Assembly (NCBI GenBank): GCA_017886205.1
Contig: JAFNEO010000037.1
Span: 38,240-102,239, forward strand
Length of the DNA stretch: 64,000 nucleotides
Direction: 5' to 3'
DNA from: Candidatus Aminicenantota bacterium
GTDB taxonomy: Bacteria > Acidobacteriota > Aminicenantia > Aminicenantales > UBA8522
How positions within the stretch are numbered: position 1 is the first letter of the stretch; each line of letters opens with the position of its first letter. A program made the position numbers and the translations under genes. The notes under the pieces are model-generated. The model was not told the DNA's origin, did not search any database, and saw only the letters and a program-made list of their open reading frames with translations. Below, piece after piece: positions 8,130-17,549 of the stretch.

Positions 8130-8218
8130 TTTGGATACGATTGCCGGTCTTTCCTCCGGGCTGTTCTTCCGCAAGAGAAAAGCCAGGAGAGATATCCCAA
8201 AGATCGAGGTGGAAGGCG

Positions 8219-9496
8219 ATGAATGATAAAACGGAGACCATCAAATCCCGGATCACCTCTCCGAGCCCGAGCAAGCGTGAGCTGGAGATCGAAGTCCCGG
8301 CCGACGAGGTATCCAAGGAGTGGGATAAAGTCCTCCTGGAATATGCGTCGCGGGTCAGGCTGGATGGGTTCCGGCGGGGGAGGGCACCCAAAGAGATGGT
8401 GAAGCGCCTTTTCTACCAAGATATCAAGGACGCGGTCATCGAGAACCTGGCGCCGCGGGCCCTGAGGGAGAGCCTCAGGGCGGAAAACATAAGCCCAGTG
8501 GGGACGCCGGTGATCAGCGAGGCGGTCTTCCGGGAGGGCCAGCCTTTTCGTTTCAAGGCGGTTGTCGAGGTCCTGCCCGGGTTTGAGCTTCCTTCTTACA
8601 AGAAGATCCGGGTCAAAAAGAGAGAAGTCAATGTCGAGGAGGAAGACGTAGGCCGCTCCCTGGAGGAGCTCCGTCAGAAATCGGCGGAGTATGTTCCGGT
8701 CGAGGGAAGGGGAGTGACCGAGGGGGATTATGTGGTGGTCGAATGGAAAGGCAAGGATCTCCAGACCAAAAGATTTCTGCCCACCGAGAAGGTCCTCGTC
8801 CTGGCCGGACATCCGGACAACGAGAAGACTCTGAACGAAAACTTGAAGGGGATCACGACGGGAGAAACCCGAACGTTTGTCATTTCCTATCCCCAGGATC
8901 ACCCCCAGAAGAAAACGGCGGGAAGGACGGTCGAGTACGAAATCAGGGTGATATCGATCAAAGAGAAGAAAGTCCCCGAAATGAGCGATGAATGGGCCAA
9001 GGACCTGGGGGAATATGAGAACCTGGCCGCACTGAAGCAGAGGGTGCAGCAGGAGCTCGAGAAGTCCAGAGAGGAGGCGGCTCGGCGGGAGATGGGTGAT
9101 GAGGCGGTCAAGGGGCTCGTCGAGAAGCTCCAGCTGGAGCTCCCCGAGAGCCTGGTCGAAGAGGAGGCCGTCTCCATCCTGAGGGGCTGGGCGGCTCAGC
9201 TCCCCGCCGACCTCCCCTCCACCCAGGTTGAGGAGCTGCGGGAAAAGGCCAAGGGCCAGGCGCTGCGGAGCGTCAAGACCAGCCTCCTGCTCCAGAGGAT
9301 CGCAGGCGAGGAGAAGCTGACCGTCGGCGATGAGGAGATCGAGGAAGAGATCAAGGCCATGGCCAAAAGAAACAACGTCCCCCTGGCGCAACTCATCGAG
9401 AGGGTTAGCCAGGAAGGGAAAAGGGAGGATATCCGGAACGGCCTCCTTCTCCGTAAGGCCATTGACTTTTTGCTCGATAACGCGGTATTATATTAG
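8219..9496 (+). CDS. tig: Trigger factor, ribosome-associated chaperone and PPIase
   Basis: 425 residues; binds at the ribosome exit tunnel and folds nascent chains. The ATG at 8219 is chosen because AGGTGGAAGG lies just upstream and the family N-terminus begins there; the frame is open from 8141 without support. The ribosome-binding signature reads [16 protein letters not shown], matching the usual GFRxGKxP. The FKBP-like PPIase part spans about 155-240 ([11 protein letters not shown] ... [24 protein letters not shown]), followed by a Glu/Lys-rich helical C-terminal chaperone domain. First gene of the tig-clpP-clpX-lon group. Confidence 0.95.
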   Translation: MNDKTETIKSRITSPSPSKRELEIEVPADEVSKEWDKVLLEYASRVRLDGFRRGRAPKEMVKRLFYQDIKDAVIENLAPRALRESLRAENISPVGTPVISEAVFREGQPFRFKAVVEVLPGFELPSYKKIRVKKREVNVEEEDVGRSLEELRQKSAEYVPVEGRGVTEGDYVVVEWKGKDLQTKRFLPTEKVLVLAGHPDNEKTLNENLKGITTGETRTFVISYPQDHPQKKTAGRTVEYEIRVISIKEKKVPEMSDEWAKDLGEYENLAALKQRVQQELEKSREEAARREMGDEAVKGLVEKLQLELPESLVEEEAVSILRGWAAQLPADLPSTQVEELREKAKGQALRSVKTSLLLQRIAGEEKLTVGDEEIEEEIKAMAKRNNVPLAQLIERVSQEGKREDIRNGLLLRKAIDFLLDNAVLY

Positions 9497-9504
9497 GACT
9501 CCCC

Positions 9505-10101
9505 ATGGCATTAATCCCCTTTGTCGTCGAGCAGGACGGGCGAAGTGAGCGGGCCTATGACATCTACTCGCGTCTGCTCAAGGACAATATCATTTTCATC
9601 GGGTCGGAGATTAACGATGAGGTGGCCAACGCGGTGATCGCCCAGCTCCTCTACCTGGAAGCGGAAAACCCGGACAAGGAGATCTCCCTGTACATCAACT
9701 CCCCAGGGGGAAGCATCTCGGCCGGGATCGCCATCTACGACACCATGCAGTTTGTCCGGGCAGAGGTGGCCACCATCGCCGTCGGCCAGGCGGCGAGCAT
9801 GGCGGCGGTGCTGCTGGCGGCGGGGAGGCCGGGAAAACGCTACTCCCTGCCCAACTCGCGGATCATCCTCCATCAGCCGTACGGGGGATACCAGGGCCAG
9901 GCTTCGGACATCGCCATCCAGGCCAAAGAGGTGCTGCGGGTGCGAGAGAGCCTGAACGAGATCCTGGCCCGGCACAGCCACCAGGCGAAGGAAAAGATCC
10001 AGGCAGACATCGAGCGGGACTTCATCATGACTGCAGCCGAGGCGAAGGAATATGGCCTGATCGACCAGATTATCGCCTCCCGGAACGAGACCAGGAAGTA
10101 G
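9505..10101 (+). CDS. clpP: ATP-dependent Clp protease proteolytic subunit
   Basis: 198-residue serine peptidase forming the tetradecameric chamber that degrades substrates unfolded by ClpX. The triad is intact: Ser98 in GQAASMA, His123 in ILHQP and Asp172 in ERDFIM. The INSPGGSI oxyanion strand is also complete. The N-terminal [25 protein letters not shown] is the standard processed start region. It begins 8 bases after tig and precedes clpX by 44 bases. Confidence 0.98.
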   Translation: MALIPFVVEQDGRSERAYDIYSRLLKDNIIFIGSEINDEVANAVIAQLLYLEAENPDKEISLYINSPGGSISAGIAIYDTMQFVRAEVATIAVGQAASMAAVLLAAGRPGKRYSLPNSRIILHQPYGGYQGQASDIAIQAKEVLRVRESLNEILARHSHQAKEKIQADIERDFIMTAAEAKEYGLIDQIIASRNETRK

Positions 10102-10145
10102 CCGTTTTCGGCGGCGCTCTCGCTCATGGATTTCGACGGAAGATA

Positions 10146-11408
10146 ATGGAAGACAATAACTCTAAACAGAGCTCGGGCCCGGTGTTCAAGTGCAATTTTT
10201 GCAGCCGGACCCAGGCCCAGGTGAAGAAGCTCATCGCCGGCCCCAAGGGTGTCTATATCTGCGACAATTGCGTGGAAATTGCACATTCTATTATAAATAC
10301 AGATAAACTCCGGGAAGAGGAAACGCGCCGGCAGAAGGCCGAATCGCTCACTCCGCAACAGATCAAAAGCGCCCTCGACCAATACGTTATCGGCCAGGAT
10401 AAAGCCAAGAAGAAGATCTCGGTGGCGGTCTACAACCATTACAAGAGGATCAAGCTCAAGAAGGGCCTTTCCGATGTCGAGGTGGGCAAGAGCAACATCC
10501 TCCTCATCGGGCCGACCGGGACCGGAAAAACGCTGATGGCCCAGACCCTGGCCAAAATCCTGAGCGTTCCCTTCGCCATATCCGATGCCACCACTCTGAC
10601 CGAGGCCGGATACGTGGGGGAGGATGTCGAGAACGTCGTCCTTAAGATCTTCCAGGCCGCGGGCGGGAACATCGAGAAGGCCCAGCGGGGGATCATCTAC
10701 ATCGATGAGATCGACAAGATCAGCCGCAAGAGCGACAGCCCGTCCATCACCCGGGATGTATCGGGAGAAGGGGTTCAGCAAGCCCTGCTCAAGATCATCG
10801 AGGGGACCGTGGCCAACATCCCCCCGCAAGGCGGTCGCAAGCACCCATACCAGGAATTTATCCCCGTCGACACGACCGATGTTCTTTTCATCTGCGGAGG
10901 TGCCTTCATCGGCCTGGATAAGATCATCAGCCAGAGGGTCGGCAAGTCCGCCGTCGGGTTCAAGTCCGAGACCAAGTCCAGGAAAGGGGAGGGGATGGGC
11001 AATGTCTATGCCGAACTCATCCCCCAGGACCTGATCAAGTACGGCCTGATTCCGGAGTTGGTCGGCCGAATCCCGGTGGTGGCCGTCTTTGACGACCTGA
11101 ACATCCATGATCTGGTGGCCATCCTTGGCCAGCCCAAGAACGCTATTGTCAAGCAATACCAGAAACTCTTCGAGATGGAGGGGGTCGAGCTCGAGTTCGA
11201 GGATGACGCCCTGTTGGCCATCGCCCGGAAATCGGTGGAGAAAAAGCTGGGCGCCCGCGGACTGCGGACGATCATCGAGGACCTGATGCTCGACCTCATG
11301 TATGATCTGCCCACCTCGCGCCGGGACACCAAGATCGTGATTACCCGGAAGATGGTCGAGGACAGCGGGCCGGGCTTCGAACGACTAAAGAAAGCGGTGG
11401 GAGAATAA
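10146..11408 (+). CDS. clpX: ClpX, AAA+ unfoldase of the ClpXP protease
   Basis: 420 residues. The N-terminal C4 zinc-binding domain uses Cys16, Cys19, Cys39 and Cys42. The AAA+ core has Walker A GPTGTGKT (122-129), Walker [11 protein letters not shown], the pore loop YVGEDVEN and sensor-2 LGARGLR. The IGF-type ClpP-docking loop appears near [11 protein letters not shown]; the exact tripeptide is not an obvious IGF here. It unfolds tagged proteins and feeds them to ClpP, encoded 44 bases upstream. Lon follows after three bases. Confidence 0.97.
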   Translation: MEDNNSKQSSGPVFKCNFCSRTQAQVKKLIAGPKGVYICDNCVEIAHSIINTDKLREEETRRQKAESLTPQQIKSALDQYVIGQDKAKKKISVAVYNHYKRIKLKKGLSDVEVGKSNILLIGPTGTGKTLMAQTLAKILSVPFAISDATTLTEAGYVGEDVENVVLKIFQAAGGNIEKAQRGIIYIDEIDKISRKSDSPSITRDVSGEGVQQALLKIIEGTVANIPPQGGRKHPYQEFIPVDTTDVLFICGGAFIGLDKIISQRVGKSAVGFKSETKSRKGEGMGNVYAELIPQDLIKYGLIPELVGRIPVVAVFDDLNIHDLVAILGQPKNAIVKQYQKLFEMEGVELEFEDDALLAIARKSVEKKLGARGLRTIIEDLMLDLMYDLPTSRRDTKIVITRKMVEDSGPGFERLKKAVGE

Positions 11409-11411
11409 AAT

Positions 11412-13847
11412 ATGCCCCAAGAAGCGAACGGCAACGCTGAAATGATCCGCAACATCCCTCTCATTCCCTTGCGGGACCTGGTCATTTTCCCCTCGACCCT
11501 GGTCCCCTTCATCATCGGGCGCTCGTCTTCTGTCCAGGCGCTGGACAAGGCCATGGAGCGAGACAAGCTCATCTTCCTATCGGCGCAGATGGACGCCTCG
11601 ATCGATAACCCAACGCCCAAGGATATCTACTCCCTGGGAGTGACGGCCAAGATCATCCGGACCGTCAAGTCGGACGAAAAGAACGTCAAGGTCATCGTCG
11701 AGGCCAAAAAGAGGGCCCGGGTCATTGAATACCTAAGCACCTACCCCTATTACCAGGTCCTGGCCAAGGTCATCAAGGAGATCGAGGACCAGAGCGCGGA
11801 GATCAAGGAGCTGCTGAAAAGGGTCCTGGCGCTGTTCGAGGACTATCTCAAGCTCAATCAGAACGCCAACATCGAGTCCATCATCCCGGCCCTGCGCGAC
11901 ACGACGCCGGAGAGGATCACTGATATCATCGCCTCCCACCTTTATCTTCCCCTGGAAGAGAAGCAGAACATCCTGGAGACGATCAACACCCTGGAGAGAA
12001 CCCGGCGGCTGAACTACCTGCTCGAAAATGAGATCCTGAAGATCCATTCCAAACTCCGGCGGGAAGGGGCGAGGTCGGACCGTCAGAAAGTGGCCGGCAA
12101 AGAGGCCAAGCCGAACGTCTTTCCGGCGGGCGCTGGCTTTGGAGCCCGGAAAGAGGACCAGCCGAACGAGATCGAGGAACTCAAACAAAAGGTCAAGAAG
12201 GCCAACATGCCTCCGGACGCCCAGGAGAAGGCCCTCAAGGAGATCGAGCGGCTCGAGACCATGCCTCCGATGTCGGCCGAAGCGACCGTCTGCCGGAACT
12301 ATCTCGACTGGCTGATCTCGATGCCCTGGACCAAGAAATCCCGCGAGAAGAGGGGCCTCAAAGAGGCCGAGCGTGTCCTGGATGAGGACCACTATGGGCT
12401 GGAGAAGGTCAAAGAGCGGATCATCGAATTCCTCTCTATCCGTCAGCTCGTCAAGAATCCCAAAGGGGTCATCTTGAGCCTGATCGGGCCGCCCGGTGTC
12501 GGGAAGAGTTCTTTGGGGAAGTCTGTGGCCCGGGCGACAGGACGGAAATTCGTGCGCCTGTCGCTGGGGGGAGTCCGGGATGAGGCCGAGATCCGCGGCC
12601 ATCGCCGGACCTATATCGGCGCCTACCCCGGACGGATCATCCAGATGATCAAGCGTGCCGGTACCAAGAACCCTGTCTTCCTGTTGGACGAGGTGGACAA
12701 GATGAGCATGGATTTCCGCGGCGACCCGGCCTCGGCGCTGATGGAAGTCTTGGATCCTGAACAAAACGGCACTTTCCTCGACCATTATATCGACACTGAC
12801 TTCGACCTCTCCCAGGTCATGTTCATCGTTACGGCCAACATGGTCGAGCCCATCCCGCGGCCGCTCATCGACCGCATGGAGGTCATCCGCCTCCCTGGCT
12901 ATACCGAGGACGAGAAGCTCCAGATCGCCAAGAGGTTCCTAGTCCCCAAGCAGATGAAGGCCCACGGCCTCAAGGCGGTGAACCTCAAGATCACCGACCC
13001 GGCCATGCAGAAGATCATCCGGGAGTATACCCGGGAGGCCGGTGTGAGGAACTTGGAGCGGGAGATCACCTCGGTCTGCCGGAAGCTGGTCAAACGGGTC
13101 GTCCAGAAGGGCAAGGAGCACGGCGAGCGGGTGACGCCCAGGAACCTCGAGTCCTACCTGGGCATCCCCAAGTTCCGGCGAATCGGGATCGATAAAAAGG
13201 ATGAAATCGGAGGCGCCATCGGCATGGCCTGGACCGAGTTCGGGGGGGAGCTGCTGATTTTTGAGGCGACCAAGATCCACGGCAAAGGGAATTTCACCCT
13301 GACGGGCCAGCTCGGCGAGATCATGCAGGAGTCCGCCCAAGCCGCGTTCAGCTATGTCCGGGGTAAGATCTTCGAGCTCAACATCGCCAAGGACCTGCAC
13401 AAGAATTTTGACATCCACGTCCACGTCCCTGAGGGCGCAACCCCCAAGGAAGGGCCGTCTGCCGGGATCACGCTGGCCACCTCTATCATCTCGCTCCTGA
13501 CCGACATCCCGGTCAACCGGAAGGTGGCCATGACCGGAGAGATCACCCTCAAAGGCAAGGTCCTGCCGGTCGGAGGCATCAAGGAAAAGCTCCTGGCGGC
13601 GCACCGCGAGGGGATCCGCGAGGCCATCATCCCGCTCGACAACAAAGCCGACCTCAAAGACCTGCCCAAGGTGATCAAGCAGGAGGTCAAGATCCATCTG
13701 GTCGAAAACATGGACGAAGTCCTGAAAATAGCCCTGACAGGCGAACTTCCCCAGAAACCGCCCAAGGAGACACTGGTCATTACGCCGGAGCTTTCCCCTA
13801 GGGGAGGGGAGGGCGATGGCCCGACCGAACCTCCTTTGACTCACTGA
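11412..13847 (+). CDS. lon: Lon protease (LonA)
   Basis: 811-residue ATP-dependent serine protease. It has the N-terminal LON substrate-binding domain (IPLIPLRDLVIFPSTLVPF), helical linker, AAA+ domain with Walker A GPPGVGKSS (359-367) and VFLLDEVDKM, then the protease domain. The Ser683/Lys726 dyad lies in EGPSAG and GGIKEKLLAAHR, 43 residues apart as in E. coli (S679/K722). It degrades misfolded and regulatory proteins. It starts three bases after clpX, so the ATP-dependent proteases form one unit. Length is typical, with a Pro/Glu-rich tail. Confidence 0.97.
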   Translation: MPQEANGNAEMIRNIPLIPLRDLVIFPSTLVPFIIGRSSSVQALDKAMERDKLIFLSAQMDASIDNPTPKDIYSLGVTAKIIRTVKSDEKNVKVIVEAKKRARVIEYLSTYPYYQVLAKVIKEIEDQSAEIKELLKRVLALFEDYLKLNQNANIESIIPALRDTTPERITDIIASHLYLPLEEKQNILETINTLERTRRLNYLLENEILKIHSKLRREGARSDRQKVAGKEAKPNVFPAGAGFGARKEDQPNEIEELKQKVKKANMPPDAQEKALKEIERLETMPPMSAEATVCRNYLDWLISMPWTKKSREKRGLKEAERVLDEDHYGLEKVKERIIEFLSIRQLVKNPKGVILSLIGPPGVGKSSLGKSVARATGRKFVRLSLGGVRDEAEIRGHRRTYIGAYPGRIIQMIKRAGTKNPVFLLDEVDKMSMDFRGDPASALMEVLDPEQNGTFLDHYIDTDFDLSQVMFIVTANMVEPIPRPLIDRMEVIRLPGYTEDEKLQIAKRFLVPKQMKAHGLKAVNLKITDPAMQKIIREYTREAGVRNLEREITSVCRKLVKRVVQKGKEHGERVTPRNLESYLGIPKFRRIGIDKKDEIGGAIGMAWTEFGGELLIFEATKIHGKGNFTLTGQLGEIMQESAQAAFSYVRGKIFELNIAKDLHKNFDIHVHVPEGATPKEGPSAGITLATSIISLLTDIPVNRKVAMTGEITLKGKVLPVGGIKEKLLAAHREGIREAIIPLDNKADLKDLPKVIKQEVKIHLVENMDEVLKIALTGELPQKPPKETLVITPELSPRGGEGDGPTEPPLTH

Positions 13848-13906
13848 GGGTTCGCGGAACGATAATCTTCTGAGATCGGAAAACAATTCTTGAGGAGACG
13901 TGAACC

Positions 13907-15193
13907 ATGAAAGAGAAAGAGTACAGCCTCGTGGAACTCGAAGAAAGAGAGCTGAAGGAACTCCAGAAGATCGCCGGCCAGGCCGGAGTCGAGGATGAGG
14001 AGATCGAGGATGCGAGCAAGCACAACCTGATTTTCAAGGTCCTCGAGGCCCAGGCTAAGAAGAGCGGGCTGCTGTTCTCCGAGGGGGTTCTGGAGACGCT
14101 GGAGGACGGGTTCGGCTTCCTGCGGGCGCCGGATTTCAGCTACCTTCCCAGCCAGGATGACATCTACGTTTCGCCTTCCCAGATCAGGAAATTCCAACTC
14201 CGGACCGGGGACACGATCAGCGGGATCGTCAGGCCCCCCAAGAACGGAGAGAAATACTTCGCCCTAATCAAGATCGAGGCCGTTAACTTCACCCATCCCG
14301 ATGTCATCCAGGACCAGCGGCGGAACGTCCATTTCGAGCGCCTGACGCCGCTTTATCCTTTCGAGAAGATCAACCTCGAGGATGGGAACCCCAAGAACAT
14401 GAACGCCCGGATCATGGACCTCCTGACGCCGATCGGCAAAGGACAGAGAGGCCTGATTGTCTCGCCGCCGCGCGCCGGGAAAACGACTCTCCTTAAGACT
14501 ATCGCCAAGTCCATCGAGAAAAACCATCCCGAAGTGTTCCTGATCGTCCTCCTGGTCGCCGAGCGGCCGGAAGAGGTCACGGACTTCCAGAGGACCGTCA
14601 ACGGTGAAGTGGTCGCTTCGACCTTCGACGAACCGCCGGCCCGGAACGCCCAGGTGGCTAATATCGTCCTCGAGAAGGCGAAGAGGCTCGTGGAGATCAA
14701 GCGCGACGTGGCCATCCTTCTGGACAGCGTGACGCGGCTGGCCCGGGCCCATAACGCCATCATCCCGCCGTCGGGAAAGGTCCTCAGCGGCGGTATCGAC
14801 GCCAATGCCTTGAACAAGCCCAAGAAGTTCTTCGGGTCGGCCCGGAAGATCGAGGAAGGAGGAAGCCTGACCATCATGGCGACGGCCCTGGTCGACACCG
14901 GAAGCCGCATGGACGATGTCATTTTCGAAGAATTCAAGGGTACCGGGAACATGGAGATCAACCTGGACAGACGGCTGGTCGACAAGCGGCTATTCCCGGC
15001 CATCGACATCAACCGTTCGGGGACACGGAAAGAAGAGCTCCTGATCGAGGAGAACGACCTCAACCGGATCTGGATCCTGAGGAAGGTCCTGAGCCAGCTC
15101 TCCGAGGTCGAGGCCATGGAGCTGCTTGTCGATAAGCTGGGCAAGGTGAAGACCAACTCCGATTTCCTCAATGCCATGAGCAAGGGGCTCTAA
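13907..15193 (+). CDS. rho: Transcription termination factor Rho
   Basis: 428-residue hexameric RNA helicase. The N-terminal Rho and cold-shock-like RNA-binding domains include [20 protein letters not shown] and [13 protein letters not shown]. The RecA-like domain has P-loop PPRAGKTT (187-194), Walker [17 protein letters not shown], the Q/R loop [11 protein letters not shown] and the arginine-containing [20 protein letters not shown] segment. ATG at 13907 has GAGGAGA nearby. It lies 59 bases after lon and is followed at once by a Rho-independent terminator. Confidence 0.97.
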   Translation: MKEKEYSLVELEERELKELQKIAGQAGVEDEEIEDASKHNLIFKVLEAQAKKSGLLFSEGVLETLEDGFGFLRAPDFSYLPSQDDIYVSPSQIRKFQLRTGDTISGIVRPPKNGEKYFALIKIEAVNFTHPDVIQDQRRNVHFERLTPLYPFEKINLEDGNPKNMNARIMDLLTPIGKGQRGLIVSPPRAGKTTLLKTIAKSIEKNHPEVFLIVLLVAERPEEVTDFQRTVNGEVVASTFDEPPARNAQVANIVLEKAKRLVEIKRDVAILLDSVTRLARAHNAIIPPSGKVLSGGIDANALNKPKKFFGSARKIEEGGSLTIMATALVDTGSRMDDVIFEEFKGTGNMEINLDRRLVDKRLFPAIDINRSGTRKEELLIEENDLNRIWILRKVLSQLSEVEAMELLVDKLGKVKTNSDFLNAMSKGL

Positions 15194-15230
15194 AACCGTC
15201 GCCGGACGGCAGGGGAGGGGCGGCGGTTTT
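15192..15230 (+). terminator. Rho-independent terminator after rho
   Basis: AAAACCGTCGCC (15192-15203) pairs with GGCGGCGGTTTT (15219-15230) with one G-U pair, closed by a G-rich loop and ending in TTTT. It begins inside the rho stop codon. Confidence 0.75.
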
Positions 15231-15641
15231 CACCCCGGTATCCTCCCTAACGTGGACTTTTATTTCTTCCCCCTGTCTCTCGATCACCCCCCTGAATTCA
15301 CAATAATCCGTAGCCTTGAATCCCAGGTTTTATAATTCCTTTTTCTCAGACTCTTGCTCGGGGGATTCACGCGATAAAGTATAAATCCTCCTTGAAAGCT
15401 GGGCGCCGGTCCAAACCCGGCGAGAAAAAAAAGATGTACCTGAGGTCCGAGATTTTCCACAACTGCACAAAAAATCGGCAGTCGGGATATCCACAGGCTG
15501 AGGAAATTTATATCTAATTGAGCTTAAATCAGATTAAGAGAGGCCCAATAGTGCGTCGCATAACAGTTATTATGTCAACTAAAATGATATAGCGGGAAAG
15601 CCTCTCCCGAACCGGCTAAAGCCACGCCGGCAATTGGCGGA
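15231..15641. other. Gene-free, AT-richer interval beside parB with DnaA-box-like sites
   Basis: About 410 bases without a credible gene. It contains TTTTCCACA (15453-15461), which fits TTWTNCACA, and ATATCCACA (15487-15495), one mismatch from TTATCCACA, in the same orientation and 34 bases apart. An AT-rich stretch (15503-15541) follows, then a second AT-rich stretch with CATAA/TTATG inverted repeat near 15560. This layout next to parAB is what a replication origin or a par regulatory region can look like. Gene direction (rho pointing inward) argues against a bidirectional origin. Confidence 0.35.
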
Positions 15642-16478
15642 TCAGGGTTTGGACTGCAACCGGGAGATGATCTCTTCGAGAACCTGGATGACTTCTTCCC
15701 GGCTGACCGTGTGTTTTTTAAATTCGATCCGGAGATGGTATTCGTCGTTCGGCTTAGGCGCGTAAGTAAAGACAAACGGCTTGCTCGTCTTGGTTTTTCC
15801 CTTGAGCTTCTTAGAGAGCTCCCGTGTATCTTCGCGGCGTAAGCCTCGCTGGGTGATCTCGTGGATCAGGCGCTCCATGTCGGACTGCTTTTCCTGCTTG
15901 GCGATTTCGATCAAAGTGCTGCGGCTGGTGATCTGGGCCTCCCTGCAGACCTCGCGGAGCTTCTTGGGGATCCGAGCCACGTTGACGATTTCCGTGATCG
16001 TCGAGCGCGCCTTGCCGATTTTATCGGCCAGCTGGGCATGGTTGTAACCGTAGATCTCGACCAGCACGTTCAGGCCGTCGGCCTCTTCAAAGACATCAAG
16101 GTCCTTGCGCTGCAGGTTCTCTATCAGGGCAAGCTCCATAGCTTCATTATCCTTGACAATCATCTCGATGGCCGGAATTTCCTTGAGGCCGACTCGCTTG
16201 GAGGCCACGTACCGCCGCTCGCCGGCGATGATCTCATAGCGGTCATTCTTGGGCCGCACCAGGATGGGCTCAAGGACGCCTTTGGATTTGATGGAGGCCA
16301 TCAAATCGTCCATGTTTCCGAGTTCGCTCCGGGCCTGCTGGGGGTTGGGGTCGATTTTGCCCAAAGGAACCATCCGGATACGCGGCCCAGAAACCCGGGC
16401 CGATAAAAAGTCGACGAAATGGTCATCGTGTCTCATGGTGATGGTATCTGGCAGTCCGGATCTCTTAATTTTTGGCAC
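15642..16478 (-). CDS. parB: ParB-type chromosome partition protein
   Basis: 278 residues. It binds centromere (parS) sites and spreads as a CTP-dependent clamp. The N-terminal domain has GERRYVASK (86-94), corresponding to the GERRxRA CTP motif, and ENLQRKDLD (120-128). The helix-turn-helix follows at about 145-165 (YNHAQLADKIGKARSTITE). The last 50 residues form the dimerisation end (HLRIEFKKHTVSREEVIQVL). GTG start at 16478; it overlaps parA by 14 bases. It differs from typical chromosomal ParB in the A-to-V change within the CTP motif. Confidence 0.92.
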   Translation of the reverse strand: MPKIKRSGLPDTITMRHDDHFVDFLSARVSGPRIRMVPLGKIDPNPQQARSELGNMDDLMASIKSKGVLEPILVRPKNDRYEIIAGERRYVASKRVGLKEIPAIEMIVKDNEAMELALIENLQRKDLDVFEEADGLNVLVEIYGYNHAQLADKIGKARSTITEIVNVARIPKKLREVCREAQITSRSTLIEIAKQEKQSDMERLIHEITQRGLRREDTRELSKKLKGKTKTSKPFVFTYAPKPNDEYHLRIEFKKHTVSREEVIQVLEEIISRLQSKP

Positions 16479-17229
16479 GCTTTAGGATCTCCTCAGCGAT
16501 TTTGCGGTACTGCATGGCCCCGACGGAATGGGGAGCGTAGGTGAAGATGGACTCCTTGTAGGCGGGGCTTTCCTCGAGTTTGACGCTCTTGGATATAAGG
16601 GTTTTAAAGGCGAGGCCGCCAAAGACCTTGCGGATTCTTTTGACCACGTCCTTGGAGATGTTGGTCCGTTTATCGTGCAGGGTAATAAGAATGCCGAGGA
16701 TCCGGAGGTCGGGATTGGCCACTTTCTTGACCTTGTCGATCGTTTCCAGGAGGTCGTCCGTGCCCTCAAGACAAAGATAAGACGACTGGATGGGAATTAA
16801 GATATGGGTGGCCGCAACGAGAGAGTTGAGAGTGATCAGCCCGAGCGTGGGCGGGGTATCAATCACGATGTGATCGTACCTGAGCCGGATCGGCTCGATA
16901 ATGTCCTTAAGTCGATAGTGGCCATCGATTTCCCCGAGGAGCGAAGGCTCGAGTTTGGCCATGGAAATCTTGGAGACGGCGATATCGAGGGCCGGGATGG
17001 TGGACTGAGTGACGATGCTTTCCAGCCCTTCATCGGGGTGCATAAGGACATCGTAAAGCGACTTGGGATGCTGACTGGGGTCGTTGAGGACGGAGAGGGT
17101 GCTGTGGGCCTGAGGGTCGGTATCGACGAGAAGAATTCGGTTGCCCAGCAAAGCCAGAGCGGCCGAGACATTGAGGGCGGTCGTGGTCTTCCCCACTCCG
17201 CCTTTTTGGTTGGTAATCGCGATAATCAA
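16465..17229 (-). CDS. parA: ParA-family partition ATPase
   Basis: 254-residue deviant Walker-type ATPase that positions ParB-bound DNA. KGGVGKTT (9-16), VDTDPQAHSTLS with the Asp pair, and IDTPPTLG are all present. It begins at a TTG codon (17229) with GGAGGAG seven bases upstream. The gene precedes parB in a two-gene operon. It lacks an N-terminal helix-turn-helix, as in chromosomal Soj/ParA, so autoregulation by ParA itself is not indicated. Confidence 0.93.
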   Translation of the reverse strand: MIIAITNQKGGVGKTTTALNVSAALALLGNRILLVDTDPQAHSTLSVLNDPSQHPKSLYDVLMHPDEGLESIVTQSTIPALDIAVSKISMAKLEPSLLGEIDGHYRLKDIIEPIRLRYDHIVIDTPPTLGLITLNSLVAATHILIPIQSSYLCLEGTDDLLETIDKVKKVANPDLRILGILITLHDKRTNISKDVVKRIRKVFGGLAFKTLISKSVKLEESPAYKESIFTYAPHSVGAMQYRKIAEEILKRAKN

Positions 17230-17375
17230 GCTATCTCCTCCAAGGCTGGGCTTCCGAAGGGTCTAGGGTAATCCATGGAAATAAAAAAAGCAAGGGATAA
17301 AATAAACAAGAAATCATAGCGGAGGATGAAATCGGGAAAATTGAGGAAAGGGGCAGGCTGCGGCAAAAGAAAAAA

Positions 17376-17397
17376 AGATGTCGGCATGCCGACATCT
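17376..17397. repeat. 22-bp perfect palindrome upstream of parA
   Basis: The arms AGATGTCGGCA and TGCCGACATCT are exact complements. On the minus strand the hairpin is followed by an 8-base T run (17369-17376), as in a Rho-independent terminator or attenuator. As double-stranded DNA it has the symmetry of a dimeric-protein site. It does not match the classic parS consensus TGTTTCACGTGAAACA. Confidence 0.6.
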
Positions 17398-17499
17398 ATA
17401 TAGGTTATTGATAATAAACGGAATGAAGATATTTCGGGTGGGGTTGAAGACGAAATAGGGCAGCGGGGATAAGGAAAAGGCAATCGCTAGTATATCTGG

Positions 17500-17528
17500 T
17501 TGCTGTTGGGGTTGTGTTTTCGTATAAT
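17500..17528 (+). promoter_or_regulatory. Promoter for the APC permease gene
   Basis: TTGCTG (17500-17505), 17 bases, then a perfect TATAAT (17523-17528). Transcription near 17535 would exclude the in-frame GTG at 17514 as a start and supports the ATG at 17550. Confidence 0.6.
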
Positions 17529-17549
17529 CGATGGCCGCGAGAAAATGAG

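Larger units (their letters stand above)
17230..17549. other. Divergent intergenic region between parA and the permease
   Basis: About 320 bases without a gene. It holds the parA start region on the minus strand, the 22-bp perfect palindrome at 17376-17397 and the permease promoter at 17500-17528. Base composition is clearly more AT-rich than the flanking genes. Confidence 0.5.

Noticed and set aside
15231-17549. Classic parS site (TGTTTCACGTGAAACA)
   Set aside because: No such sequence or close variant found near parAB; the palindrome at 17376 differs.
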